Positions 33,112 to 43,824 are shown, counted from the stretch's first letter. The stretch: DNA of 64,000 bases from Thamnaconus septentrionalis (GCA_009823395.1 CM020501.1:25529361-25593360), one strand, 5' to 3'. A program made the numbers and translations. The notes: generated by a model not told the origin, from the sequence alone.

Positions 33112-34190
33112 CACGCCTGTAGTTTAGGTGACAAGACTGATCAATAACAGATCAATAACTCCATATCAGTCCATGATGGAATTTTTCAATTTTAAAATAA
33201 CGACTGTGAGTCAGTAATCTGTAAGTGTCAGGATCCAAAATCAAAAAAATCATCCAATAAACCTAAATTAACCTTTGAGTCTGCTAGTGATGTGATGTAA
33301 ATGTAACACTTTATATTTGGTTTAAAAAAAAAAAAATGCCTTTCTCTTATTTGCTTTATTACTGAGGATTCAGACGAGACAGAGACTCCTTTCATCCAAT
33401 TCTTTGAAATTGCGGCTGAATCGAGCAGCGCGTTAACTTGGCAAATCATCACATCCGCGGTCTACAAAAAAAAAGAATCCTCAGAATTTGGTTTAGCGCT
33501 TTGTTTCTTTGTAAATTATGAACGTGGACATCTGGATAACGCCGCTCAGTCGAGGTGGCTGCCTACACTTCTCATTTCAGTCTCAGCAAGAAAGCAAAAA
33601 AAAAAAAAAAGCCAGTTTACCTAAGTATTAAACAATGGATGTGTTGTTCTCGCCGCAACAAAGAATTTAAGATGAATGATTCAGGGGTTGTGTGAAGCCC
33701 AGACCACTCACTTCAAACAACGGTGCCATTGTGTTGATTTAATAAATATGCATCTCCTACCATCCCAAAGTCTGCCTCTTAAAATAGAAAATTAGAAAAA
33801 ACAAACAAAAAAAGGGGGCTGGGTGACACAGTTTGAAATTTTGTACGTGTCAATGGAAGTTAGCAATAAGAATTGGTCAAGAAGAAGCAGAAGAAGAAGT
33901 AGCAGGTGACCAATGCACCTGCTGTGAAGGAGGTCGGGGGAGGCAGGGGGGTGTTCGAGGAAATCAAGTCAAGTCAAATCATGTCCCATAATTTCAGAAC
34001 ATGCCAAGTTACATTCATCGTCACCTCTTTATCCAGCCAGATGAGGTACGCCACGCCGCCTACTTCGTAAAGAAAAACAACAAAGAAAACAACTCTTCCA
34101 TCATGGACCCTCCCGTCAGACCTTCGGGCTTTTCCATCAAAAAAACGTCTTGAGGTACGGTACAATTCACAAAACACTTTCCTGAGTTTT
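33112..34190. other. Non-coding DNA, probable fign 3' UTR
   Basis: AT-rich, with poly-A/T runs (33321-33334, 33597-33612), a TTTATT (AATAAA on the minus strand) at about 33355-33360 and AGAAGA/AAGTCAAGTCAA patches. No exon seen. Confidence 0.4.
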
Positions 34191-34196
34191 TGTTCG

Positions 34197-34252
34197 TTGG
34201 GTTGGTTGGTTAGTCGGTTGGTTGGTTAATTGGTTGGTTGGTTGGTTTGTTT
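34197..34252. repeat. (GGTT)n tetranucleotide repeat
   Basis: About 13 GGTT units with few interruptions; AACC repeats on the fign strand. Confidence 0.9.
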
Positions 34253-34407
34253 TGAGTATCAGAAGTGATGAATGTGAGTTGAAGGGGGGAGGGACCCGGA
34301 ATACCGTCAGACAGTAAGGAACGATTGGACCGGCACCCGACCGCTAAAAGTTTTTAAAGCTTTTTGATCATAATTGTCAGCTCATGCCGTAAAATGTAGA
34401 TTTTTCC

Positions 34408-34413
34408 TTTATT
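34408..34413 (-). terminator. Candidate proximal poly(A) signal (AATAAA)
   Basis: AATAAA on the minus strand about 350 bases after the fign stop codon. A short 3' UTR form could end just beyond it. Confidence 0.35.
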
Positions 34414-34759
34414 TTTGGGTATGATGGAGGGAGGGGTGGAGTGTTGGGGGTTAGTACACAAAAGAAAAAGAAATCTGAAAGCACCACTTCAGGCACTTGG
34501 ATCGCCAACTAAATGTCAAGAAGAACGTAAAGATCTATATACACACACGCAGACACTGTGGCGTCTCTTCTGATGCCAAACTCCCTCGCAATGTGTAAAC
34601 AATGCCTGGCTTTTCTGGGGGGCTGTCAAGCATTTCGAATTAAAACTCTCGCTCATTAACTGCAAAAAAACGGGAAAACGTCTCTGCTCGCACAAAACTC
34701 TGCTCGTGTCGAGGGGAGGAATTGTGGATGCCTCTCACTTTCTCGGAATCTATATGTTC

Positions 34760-37041
34760 CTACTGGCTGCAGCCAAACATCTTGTTCCACTCGGTGTACG
34801 TGTCGATCTCTTTCTGCGATATACTGGCTTGGAACTTGCAGAAGACGCTCTCAAAGTCCTGGTAGGTGAGGGGTCTGACCTGCCCCCGGGGAACCATGCC
34901 CGTCAGGTCCATGCCCTGCGCCGAGGCGGCGTGCAGCAGGCCCACCAGTGCCTCCTGGCAGAGCCGGGCCAGGTCCAGGCCGGAGAAGCCCTCGGTGCGC
35001 TGGACCAGCAGCGCCAGCTCCTCCTCGCTCAGGCAGCACTTGTGCTGCGACTGGGTCAGGAGCTGGTTCACCATCTGGTGGCGGGCACTGGCGTCCGGCA
35101 GGGGCACCAGGACCCGGCGGGCGAAGTACCGGCGGAGCCCCTCGTCCACGTCCTGGGGGCTGCTGGTGGAGCACACCACCAGCACCTGGCTGCCGGCGTC
35201 TTCGCCCGAGCCCGAGAGCAGCGAGTCCAGCTGGGCCAGCAGCTCGCCCTTCAGCCGGCTGACGGGACTCTCGTCGCTGACGTGGGCCGAGAGCAGCGTG
35301 TCCACCTCGCCGATGAACAGTACCGACGGCTGCCGGCACCGTGCCACCAGGAAGGAGGCGCGGATGATCTTCTCGCCGTCCGCTAGCCACTTGGTGGCCA
35401 GCATGGAACCACTGAGCTGCAGGAAGGGGGCGCCGAGCTGGCTGGCTAGGCAGCGGCCCAGCAACGTCCTGCCGCTGCCCCTGGGGCCGAAGAGCAGCAC
35501 GCAGCGTGAGGCCGGGCCAAGGCCGCTGAACACATCCGGCCGCAGGATGGGCCACAGAACCTCCTCCTTCAGGGTGGCCTTGGCCATCTCCAGTCCCGCG
35601 ATGTCGCACCAGTCCACCGGGGGGCCCTGCTGGACGATCTCGGAGGTGACCATGTCGAGGAGGTGCGGGTCGCTGGTCTTCAGCCGCTCCTCAGCGGTGG
35701 ACGAGGAGGAAGAGGAGGAGGAGGGTGGCCCAGGGGCGCCGTGCGAGAGGTGCAGGCGGTGGTCGTCGGCGCCCTGCTCGCCCAGGGGCGGCGAGGTGAA
35801 GCCGACCAGGGAATCCGCTGAGCGGGAGCCCCCCAGGGCGGAGGAGGAGGCGTAGGCGGGCGGAGTCAGCGGCCCACCTGGCGCCTGGCTGCCGTACTTC
35901 CTCTGCTGCTGATCTGAGGACATGGTCGACTGCTTCTGTGGATTAAAAGGTAAAGACGATTTCTCGCTGTTTCTGTCAAATCCCCCGCCGCCGTTGGCGC
36001 TGCTGCTGTCCGGTATCCTGTACATGGGGCTCTCAGCGGAGCTCCGCGCCTGGCCGTAGCCAAAGTTACCGTACGAGGAGTCCATCTCTCCTTGGCTCGC
36101 CATGTAGAAGGCTTTCCTCTTTAGCGAATTGGAGGAGCTGCTGCTGAGGGGTGTCGGGGCAATAGGGGTCAGGTTGTGACTCTGGTACGGGTATCCTGGC
36201 AAAGCGGAGGAGGGTGGGAGGGGCGTGGGTGCGGCGATCCCCGAGGGGAGGTAGGAAGAAGGAGGCGGCGCTCCGCCAGGGCTGTACCCCGGCCCGATGG
36301 AGCTGCTCTGGGCAGGGTAGCCTGCCGGGGGGTAGTTATAACTGGACAGGTTGGGGGAGCCTCCGTTGTAAGCCGGGACCAGGGTGGGGTGGGAGGGCGG
36401 CGGCGGAGGCGGTGGCTGCAGGAGCCCAGAGCTGTGCAGCGGCGAGGGGAGCGCAGGGGTGGGACCCGACTGGGAGCCGTAGCTGCCGCCGTGCAGGTAG
36501 GAGCCAGAGTACGCCGCCGGGCCGTATTCCTGAGAGGCCATGGAGGAGGACGAGGACGAGTGCAGGGCGGTGGCCGAGTGGCTCCCGCAGCTGCTGCTGG
36601 AGTAGCTGGGCTCGCTCAGTGTGCTGGAGGCCAGGCCCGGCGAGCTACACATGCCCGACACCACCTCGGAAGCCGCCGCCACGCCACCCTTGCGCACTGA
36701 CACGCCCTCCGGCACGCAGCCCATGGCGTAGACACCGTCCTGCCACGGCTCCGACTCGCCCTTGCGGCCGCTCATGGCGCCGCCGGGCGCCTCCGGGTAG
36801 ACAACGGGCATCTCCAGGATGCCCGAGTACTTCTCGGCGTACTTCTTGAGCAGGTTGGAGGCGGTCAGTGCCGAGATGTCGTCGTTGGCCCAGGCGTACT
36901 GGTAGGAGGCAGAGCGCTGCAGGTGGCCCGGCACTGCCCGGTAGGCCTCAGCCTTGTGGGCCGGCGAGCGCGTGGTGGAGGAGATGTCAAAGTGCTGCTC
37001 GGCCCACTGGCTCTGCTCAGGGGTCCACTGCATCTTTAAGC
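34760..37041 (-). CDS. fign: Fidgetin, main (3' terminal) coding exon; AAA-family microtubule-severing protein
   Basis: Fidgetin is a AAA ATPase of the katanin/spastin (meiotic) clade that cuts and depolymerises microtubules at centrosomes and in neurons. The exon opens after a 3' splice site and reads Gly-Leu-Lys-Met; from Met (37033) it gives 757 residues, close to the mammalian length, and ends MFGCSQ. Family marks: [19 protein letters not shown] at the start, [20 protein letters not shown], a Ser/Pro/Tyr-rich middle with a poly-Pro run, a basic LKRK motif (304-307), then the AAA module from about 470 (VDWCDIAG). Walker A reads [10 protein letters not shown], with Arg522 in place of Lys. 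Walker B reads VLFIGEVD, with Gly575 in place of Asp and Glu576 kept. The arginine-finger segment LRRYFARR is intact. The upstream 33 in-frame residues are intron. A short 5' coding exon (known in mammals) was not found. No stop or frameshift; GC-rich. It could be one of two teleost fidgetin paralogues. Confidence 0.96.
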
Positions 37042-37072
37042 CTGAAAAAACACAGGAAGTAAAAGGCACGTG
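37042..37072 (-). other. fign: 3' splice site of the fign coding exon
   Basis: On the minus strand, CCTTTTACTTCCTG is followed by TGTTTTTTCAG and then the exon (GC TTA AAG ATG). A strong pyrimidine tract and AG in the expected phase, splitting the Gly codon as recalled for mammalian fidgetin. Confidence 0.88.
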
Positions 37073-37397
37073 AGCTCGTTGAAAGAAGAACCTCAAAGAA
37101 GCCGGTAGTTCTTTTACATTTTTGCGCCTCCTCGCTTCCATTTTCCTTGTATCTGCTCTTGTGTCGGTGCGAGTGTTGAAATGAAACGGGAATTTCTACA
37201 GAGTGTAGAGAGAAGAGTGCGCGTGCAGGTGCGCAAGAGGGGCCAGGTGGAACGGCTGGCTACAGCAGCCTAATGCACCCCGGCCAGACCAATAAGACGG
37301 AGGCACTGAGGGTCACTCTATAATCCCCGGCTCATCTGGAGGTGGCTGGAGATGGGTTTGAAAATTCGCCTCACCCGGGGGCCACAAAGCAACGCAC
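37073..37397. other. fign intron or 5' flank, no gene
   Basis: Complex sequence with no coding content. On the minus strand it is the intron immediately upstream of the fign exon. Confidence 0.5.
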
Positions 37398-37398
37398 T

Positions 37399-37429
<31 letters not shown>

Positions 37430-37468
37430 ACACACACACACACACACACGCGCACACACACACACACT

Positions 37469-37502
<34 letters not shown>
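37398..37502. repeat. (AC)n microsatellite
   Basis: About 100 bp of CA units with a few interruptions, about 360 bp upstream of the fign exon. Confidence 0.95.
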
Positions 37503-37503
<1 letters not shown>

Positions 37504-37632
37504 GTACAAGGACACACAGAAATCCGTGCTCACACAGGCGTTTAAAAAAAAGAAGAAGAAGAAGAGGAAGGGGAAAAAAAAAACTATCTGTGCCTGCACT
37601 CAGGCGTGCCGACGTGCCGGCTCACACGCACG

Positions 37633-37633
<1 letters not shown>

Positions 37634-37676
<43 letters not shown>
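37634..37676. repeat. (CA)n microsatellite
   Basis: A second CA tract after an AAG/A-rich patch. Confidence 0.95.
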
Positions 37677-37679
<3 letters not shown>

Positions 37680-37739
37680 GCGCGCACGCACGGACGCAGC
37701 CTCACATCCACTGACCCAGACGGACAAACACGGGCGCGC

Positions 37740-38355
37740 ACGAAGGGGTGAGGGGGGAGACGGGGGGGACGGGGCTGCGGCGAGCAATGAATTACAACAC
37801 ATTGTGTCTCGGACTCACTTCCTGTCTGCGTGGCTTCCACCTTGACCCCCCCCCCTCACTCTCTCCCTCCCTCCTCTCTCTCTCCCTCCCTCCGCCGCTC
37901 TCTCTTTACCTTTTTGCTCTGCCTCTCTGTCTTTCTCTATGCCTCCCCGCCGCCTTGTCTTTCCTCTGAACCCCCCCCCGCTCCTTTTTTCTTTTTTTTT
38001 TTTTGCTTTTTTGTCATCCATCCCCCCCCCCTCCGCCCCCAGCCTGACCCGTCTTTCTCCTTCCCCCTTTTATTCTGACTCCATCTACTTCGATATATAT
38101 CTCCCTTTCATTCCCCTCTCTGCTCTTTCTTCACGGCCACCCCCCTCCTCTTATTTACTCCCTGTGTGCTTTGCCTCCTCTCCTCTCCTCTCCTCTCCTC
38201 TCCTCTCCTCACCCCTCCTCCCCTACCCATCTCATCTCAGACACACTCACCTGGCTCTCCACCCCCCGCAACCCCCCTTTTATTGCCTCGGGAGGCTGGA
38301 GAGCCACTGTTTCCTTTAATCCCGGCCAATGCCATCTGCAAACACCGACAGCCAG
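37740..38355. other. Pyrimidine-rich non-coding DNA
   Basis: Long CT/CCCC/TTTT-rich sequence on the plus strand, including a (CTCTC)n run (38175-38212). Pro/Ser/Leu-rich frames are artefacts. Confidence 0.7.
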
Positions 38356-38383
38356 CCGCCGCCGCCGCCGCCGCCGCCGCCAC
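38356..38383. repeat. (GCC)n trinucleotide repeat
   Basis: About nine CCG/GCC units. Confidence 0.88.
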
Positions 38384-38815
38384 AGACTCTGTCGTTGTCT
38401 CGCTATCAAAGCCACGGCGGCAATCAAAGGGCCGGACGGGGCGTAATCACAGCGGCCGCGCGGCAGATTGAACCACCACCCCCTCCCCCATCCCCACCGC
38501 CGCCGCAGCCCTCCGTTTGATTTGACTTAGTGCACACAAATAAAGGATAATATCGGTGTCATTTAGGCGGCTTCCTCTGACTTATTGACTGGCAGCGGGT
38601 TGCATGTAGGGAACCACAGCTGGGGGTCCGCTGAGCAGCGCCGGCTCCGGAATTGGTTTATGTCTGCGCGCGTGTTGGTGTGTGTGTGTGTGTGGTGTGT
38701 TTTTTTTGGTGCCTTTGAGAATAAAGTGGGCATGCACAATAAAACCCATTCATGCCGGAGAAAATCTTCCCTCCCTCCCTCCCATGTATTTACGCGGCGG
38801 CAAAAAAACAGTAAG

Positions 38816-38816
<1 letters not shown>
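38384..38816. promoter_or_regulatory. CpG-containing island, possibly regulatory
   Basis: GCTATCAAAGCC, GGCAATCAAAGGG, GCGTAATCAC and TTGATTTGACTTAG sites (38400-38530) lie in CpG-rich DNA. TCF/LEF-like ATCAAAG appears twice. Non-coding. Role inferred. Confidence 0.27.

Positions 38817-38850
<34 letters not shown>
38817..38850. repeat. (CA)n microsatellite
   Basis: An uninterrupted CA tract. Confidence 0.93.
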
Positions 38851-38855
<5 letters not shown>

Positions 38856-38996
38856 ACGCGCGCACACAGGAGCGCACGCAAGGGGGAAAAAAAAGGAAGA
38901 AGAAGAAGAACGCATACACTTTCACACTCCCTTGCTCTCTTTTTCCAAGGCCCCCGTGTTTGTTTGGTAACAACACAAGTGGGGAAGGGAGGCGGG

Positions 38997-39000
<4 letters not shown>

Positions 39001-39041
<41 letters not shown>

Positions 39042-39053
39042 TGTGTGTGTGTG
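39001..39053. repeat. (GT)n microsatellite
   Basis: GT units with a GA interruption. Confidence 0.95.
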
Positions 39054-39471
39054 TCGGGTTAGGCGGAGGTTCCCCAGACTCCCATTTCCTCTCTGATTCT
39101 CCTTCGCGAGCCGTCTCTCGGCAGACGCCAGTGGCTAATTAGCGGAATGGCGATCTGCTAATTGTGTTAATTTACAACATTTTAGCCGAGGGGAGTCTAG
39201 CGGGGGGCTCGGCTGCGAGCCTGTCACCCTTCCAGCGCAGCCCTACCAGCAGAGAGAGCAGCGCCGCAGACAAACAAAGGACCCCAGCCCAGCAAAGTTT
39301 TTTTTTTTTTTTGCGCTCGTTTGGCTGCGAGGCTTCTTTAATATTGAGAATATTTTAAGTGTGAGCAGCAGCAACAGCAGCAGTGACGGAGGCCCCGGAA
39401 TTCCAAGGAGGAAATTACAAGTTGGAATAAAGTGGGTAAAAATGAGGCTTTGGGCAAAATGTAGATCCCCC

Positions 39472-39475
<4 letters not shown>
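39054..39475. other. Non-coding DNA, no gene
   Basis: Includes GGCTAATTAGCGG and GCTAATTGTGTTAATTTAC (39132-39175), which may be regulatory, then T-rich and GCAGCA runs. Confidence 0.4.

Positions 39476-39526
<51 letters not shown>
39476..39526. repeat. (CA)n microsatellite
   Basis: About 25 CA units. Confidence 0.95.
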
Positions 39527-39527
<1 letters not shown>

Positions 39528-40185
39528 TCCTTTATTAACTGCTTGTTCTGCGCACGCCTTTAATTTTGCTCACATCCTCTCAGAATTACAATCAACACGC
39601 GAGGTGTTTGAGCTGCTGCACGCCGTGTTGGCTGCTGTGCCTCCGCAATGTCACACACGCTTTATTTTTCCCTCGGGATGAGGGCGGAGGGAGCCTCACG
39701 TGCGCAACCCACCGCTGTACGTCAGGAGATAACGGCGACGACGGGTTAGCCGTGCGTTGTCAGAGCGGCTCGGGGAAAAGGAAAAAAAAACAAAAAACAA
39801 AACGAGAGAAATCAGCCGCTGTCTGGCCAGACAAGAGACAAACAAGACCCAGGAGGGAAATCAGTTCGGAATTCCCTTTGGAGTCCTGAAGGCAAATATT
39901 AAGACAGAATTTGAGACAGAGAGAAGTATTTTTAACTAATCTGAGTAATGAAACATACACACAAACACACATATGTATATGTATATATGTGTGTGTATAT
40001 ATATGAATAAATGAAACATATATGGTATTATGGAGTCAACATGACATAACTCAAAAACGTCATATTTTAATTTATTCAAATTAGCCTCCCTTCATAGAAA
40101 GGGAGATTGAAAGATTTAGAGCTATTCAACAATGTTTGCTTTGCTACATACTTTCATATATGTTCTGACTGGTAGTGTGTATGTA
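39527..40185. other. Non-coding DNA, no gene
   Basis: Mixed sequence, A-rich near 39777-39805 and TA/GT-rich near 39960-40000. Confidence 0.4.
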
Positions 40186-40187
<2 letters not shown>

Positions 40188-40254
<67 letters not shown>

Positions 40255-40272
40255 TACACACACACACACACA
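40188..40272. repeat. (GT)n(TA)n(CA)n compound microsatellite
   Basis: GT tract, then about 17 TA units, then a CA tract: an imperfect self-complementary block. Confidence 0.93.
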
Positions 40273-40381
40273 ACCTCTATGTATGCACAGGATTGTGAAC
40301 TTGCTTTCCTGGGATTGAATTCTCATGCTACTTGTGTATCGTGGCCTGAAGCAAAAAACAAATAGACTGGCTGCTACACGT

Positions 40382-40382
<1 letters not shown>

Positions 40383-40437
<55 letters not shown>

Positions 40438-40438
40438 T
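40383..40438. repeat. (CT)n microsatellite
   Basis: About 25 CT units. Confidence 0.95.
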
Positions 40439-41388
40439 CCTGTGTGATCCTCTTCGGGCATCGCTGGCCGACGAAAACAAAGGAGAAAGTGAGAGACGAC
40501 ACGTGGTGTCGGGGCTCGCAGGGCCGATTCTGCCACGTCTCTCCAGCCAGCCAGCCAGTACTCCCACCCTCCCCCCACCCTCCTCCCCCCACCCTGCCCT
40601 GCTTATTTATTTATATATTTGTTTGTTTATCTGATCTTGGATCAGCAGTGCCTTTCAGTGTTAGCCGGCGTGCCGTCTCGTTTCGCAGACTTGCTATGCG
40701 CACGCAAACGTCCACCTTCACACGCCATCTAATGGCTTGCATTGGGTAATCTTCCGCCCCGTAATGTAATCCACGGCCGGCGAGTGAGCGGGCGGGCGGC
40801 CGCGTTGTCAAGTACGCGACCTTGGCCCGCGCGGCTCGACATAATAATGCATGTAAGTCCCATTTTTTATGGCGCGCGTGCCCATAAATTCACAGAGGGA
40901 TGCGTTGAATAAAGAGTGCAAAGATTGTTGTTTTTACGGCGGCGACACAACGCCCGACGAGAATATCGATGCGCTGCCATATAAAAAAATATTTACAGAG
41001 CGCGTTAACTGGGCAATAACTGACCCCGAGTGACTGGCTTAGCATCGACAAGTGGGCTCGCCAAGAATATGCACACCTCTGGAATACTGATATATAGCAG
41101 AACAATCCACTAATACCACTAATGGATCAATGATACTGCTACTGTTAACCACTGGTAAATAGTCCAAACATAGTCCAAGCATTCACAACGATGGAAGCTT
41201 GCAGTGGCAGGCGTAGTTTATGAGCAGTATGATAAGTTTTTACAGATACAAGAACCATAAATCAAGCCATGTTTTACACACTGGACCTTGAAGACTACGA
41301 CACCCATGACGTGACCAAAGCTCATGTATCTACACTAGCTTAGCAACACCATGTTGACTGCTCAGCTGTGAATCGTCGCTAGCTGTAA
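40439..41388. other. Non-coding DNA, no gene recognised
   Basis: 40740-41000 is CpG-containing complex sequence with CATAATAATGCATG, TTTTTTATGGCGCG and CCCATAAATTC, possibly regulatory. 41100-41390 shows transposon-like AT-rich sequence (TTTTACACACTGGACCTT). Confidence 0.4.
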
Positions 41389-41396
41389 TGCTAGAG

Positions 41397-41767
41397 CAGT
41401 GGGAGGCTAACTGTTTGGCTGGTGGGGCCACAATGGGTTGTAAAATGTGACAGAGGGGGGTAGCGGAGCAGCAGCAGATGGATGGAGTGTTTTGGTGAGA
41501 CACCTCACAGGAGGGAAATATATATCATGGGATATGTAGAAAACATGTTGCTTTAATGTCAATTGAAAATGAACCAAAGCGAAGTTGCAACAAAATCAGT
41601 GTCTGTGAAGCCCCACAGTGTTCAGCTCTTTATTGAAATGACTCTGAAAACATGGAGGAATTGCAGCTATTTTACGACTCACTGACTATTTAATATTATT
41701 TCAGCGGGCTTCATAAAAAGCTTCATGGGCTGCATATGGTCCCCGGGCCGTAGTTTGCCCATGCCTG
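41397..41767 (-). mobile_element. hAT-type non-autonomous element, copy 3 (complete)
   Basis: Both ends are present: CAGTGGGAGGCTAACTG at 41397 and, inverted, CAGGCATGGGCAAACTACGG ending at 41767. The flanking octamers TGCTAGAG (41389-41396) and AGCTAGAC (41768-41775) agree at six of eight bases, as expected for an old hAT target-site duplication. Body matches 31760-32117 in the opposite orientation. Length is 371 bp; no transposase. It lies on the upstream (intron) side of the fign exon. Confidence 0.85.
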
Positions 41768-41775
41768 AGCTAGAC

Positions 41776-42399
41776 TATCTTAGCTTCTGAGGGAATGTCA
41801 AAATTTGATGAGATGAAAACTAAAAGATAAAATGAATTTGCCAACAAACAGAGGAGCATATTGACAGTACACGCAACGTGCTGGAATATTAACAATACGA
41901 ACCACCGTCATTGAAGTACCCATCCAAAAGGTGACATTACTAAGCAAGAAAAGCCACCGCTGGAGCCGCATTTGAATAATGGCCCGTGTCCCGGGAGCGC
42001 TTGCATTAGGTGGCGTTCACCCTTTTTGACTTTTAATCCCCCTCGACTTAAAAAAGGGAGCGGCGGCGATGACTTTCATTTTTTTAAAACCCTCCGTCCA
42101 GCGGCAGGAGCAACAGCCCAGGCTGCTTCTGCGTTAGGATGGCCGCCGTCGACGGCTTTGATCTCGTTCTCATTCTCGTTCAGGCTCGGCCCTCCGGTGG
42201 CCAGACTGGGAAAAGATGGGGGAGGGAAGGGAAGGGAAGGGAGGAGGAAAACAGAAGCGCGCGGCTTGACACTCCATCAAAACTCCCTGATATGTTCCCC
42301 CGTTTATGGAAACATGAGTCTTTCTAATTCCGCCATTAATAAAGATAACATATATAAAAGAGCATGTCAGACTCCATCAGGGCTTTCATCAGCGCCGTA
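41776..42399. other. Non-coding DNA, no gene recognised
   Basis: AT-rich to 41900, then mixed sequence with a GGGAAG run (42225-42245). No coding domain in the 142-codon frame at 41972-42400. Confidence 0.4.
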
Positions 42400-42535
42400 A
42401 TGAGGTTAATGCCGAGACGCGGTGATTACCCGCGCCATGCAAATGAAGGCCAATGATAACTTGCACTATTTAAATAAGGTAATAGCGATTACTCCACGTT
42501 ATTCAAATGAGGCGCCGGCGCTTTGAACCGGCCAC
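42400..42535. promoter_or_regulatory. Candidate conserved element with POU octamer
   Basis: GAGGTTAATGCCG, GGTGATTACCCG, a perfect octamer ATGCAAAT (42437-42444), GGCCAATGATAAC, TATTTAAATAAGG, 'TAATAGCGATTACTCC' and TTCAAATGAGGCG follow closely. Repeat-free and non-coding. Dense developmental-factor cores make it one of the better enhancer candidates in the window. Confidence 0.42.
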
Positions 42536-42636
42536 TTTGAACTCGCCGCTCCTTCTTCTCCTCTGCCCACCCCCCCAAAAAAAACGTGTGAACGGCCGAC
42601 TGATGAGGAGGAGGAGGAGGAGGAGGATCGACTGGG

Positions 42637-42639
<3 letters not shown>

Positions 42640-42677
<38 letters not shown>

Positions 42678-42690
42678 CGTGCGTGTATCC
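42640..42690. repeat. (GT)n(GC)n alternating purine-pyrimidine tract
   Basis: GT repeat passing into GCGCGCGCGC, then GTGCGTGT: a Z-DNA-type alternating tract. Confidence 0.9.
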
Positions 42691-42916
42691 TCTAATTTGA
42701 CGTGATGTAAACCAAGGGCAATGAGCAGAGGAAAGTCGCCGGGACGGAGTGAAAAAATGTCAAGGTAGCGTAAATGAAGCGCTCCTTTCTTCACTGGCAG
42801 GATAAAAAAAAAAAAAACTCCGGCAGAAAAGTCAAAGATGGCGGTGATGGAGAGCCTCCCAGTCAGTGTGTGTGTGTCCAGCGTGGTGTCTTTCTAAAGG
42901 CACTGATAGAAACATA

Positions 42917-43034
42917 CACTCACTCCCTCGCTCACTCACTCACTCACTCACTCACTCACTCACTCACTCACTCACACTCACTCACTCACTCACTCACTCA
43001 CTCACTCACTCACTCACTCACTCCACTCACTCAT
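42917..43034. repeat. (CTCA)n tetranucleotide satellite
   Basis: About 115 bp of CTCA units with two phase slips. Leu-Thr-His-Ser frames are artefacts. Confidence 0.95.
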
Positions 43035-43395
43035 TTCCTGTTATTTTGTTTTTCAAAATATTTTTTTTTTTAAAGAACTTTGATGTGCAGACGACCGTCA
43101 CAGAGGCACCTAGCCGCACCGAAACAGCTTATCGCCTGATTCCGCACCCCCACCACCACCACCACCACCATGGAGCTGCAATCTTTGCGCCAGGTCCCTC
43201 TTTATTTCTTCATTTCACCTCCCTCCCACTTGTTTTTTATATTATTCCAGCAGTCTTTCGAGGGTCTTTGAGGCCCCCGGTGGAGCGTCTGCCGCCGCCG
43301 CCGCCGCCGCCGCTGAGCGTTTAGGCGGCGGAGAAAAAAAACATCGCCTGTGTTTTTATTTTTTTTCAAGTCAGTGATATACGCTACGGGCGCTT
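43035..43395. other. Non-coding DNA
   Basis: Poly-T run (43062-43071), CCACCA run (43148-43170) and (CCG)n run (43291-43313). No exon recognised. Confidence 0.45.
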
Positions 43396-43735
43396 GTGGA
43401 TTCTGCAGGCGGCGGCGAGGAGGAGAGGAGGAGAGGAAGAGAGGAGGGAGGAGGGGAGAGAGGAGGAGAGGAGGAGGAGAGAGGTGGAGAGGACAGGAGC
43501 AGACGAGAGGAGGACAGGAGGAGGAGAGGAGAGGGGGAGGAGGAGAGTGGACGAGAGAAGGTGAGGAGGAGAGGACAGGAGCAGGCGAGAGGAGGACAAG
43601 AGGAGAGGAGAGGGGGAGGAGAGGAGGTGAGGAGGAGCGGACAGGAGCAGACGAGAGGACAGGAGCAGACGAGAGGAGGACAAGAGGAAGAGAGGGGGAG
43701 GAGAGGAGGTGAGGACAGGAGGAGAGGAGAGAGGG
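43396..43735 (+). repeat. 340-bp homopurine (GAGGAGAG-type) block
   Basis: Almost all A/G, with GGAGGAGAGGACAGGAGCAG-like units recurring irregularly several times (for example around 43490, 43575, 43640 and 43660). It is minisatellite-like in its longer units. Confidence 0.88.
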
Positions 43736-43824
43736 AGGCTGTGCACTCGGCTGAAACCACGTCCAATGTGGTGGTGGGGGGTAAAAAAAATTCTGCAGCT
43801 TCCTTCTGAAGCTTTGAGCCTGTC

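Larger units (their letters stand above)
30380..34759 (-). other. fign: Probable fign 3' UTR (extent uncertain)
   Basis: Lies directly downstream of the fign stop codon on the minus strand, AT-rich and without coding content, as expected for the long 3' UTR of this gene. Two poly(A) signal candidates mark short and long forms: AATAAA at 34413-34408 and ATTAAA at 30414-30409. The 31760-32117 hAT copy, the 32818-33111 element and a GGTT-type repeat lie inside it. The length is a guess; only RNA data can fix it. Confidence 0.4.

Noticed and set aside
34706..36849. Long plus-strand frames (up to 329 codons) opposite the fign exon
   Set aside because: They are antisense shadows of a GC-rich coding exon, with biased composition and no recognisable domain.
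37042..37141. N-terminal 33 in-frame residues upstream of the Gly-Leu-Lys-Met junction
   Set aside because: They translate the intron: the frame crosses a strong TTTTTTCAG 3' splice site, and fidgetin homology starts only after it.
42866..43073. Regular CTCA units considered as a CRISPR array
   Set aside because: It is a pure tetranucleotide repeat without spacers, in vertebrate DNA.
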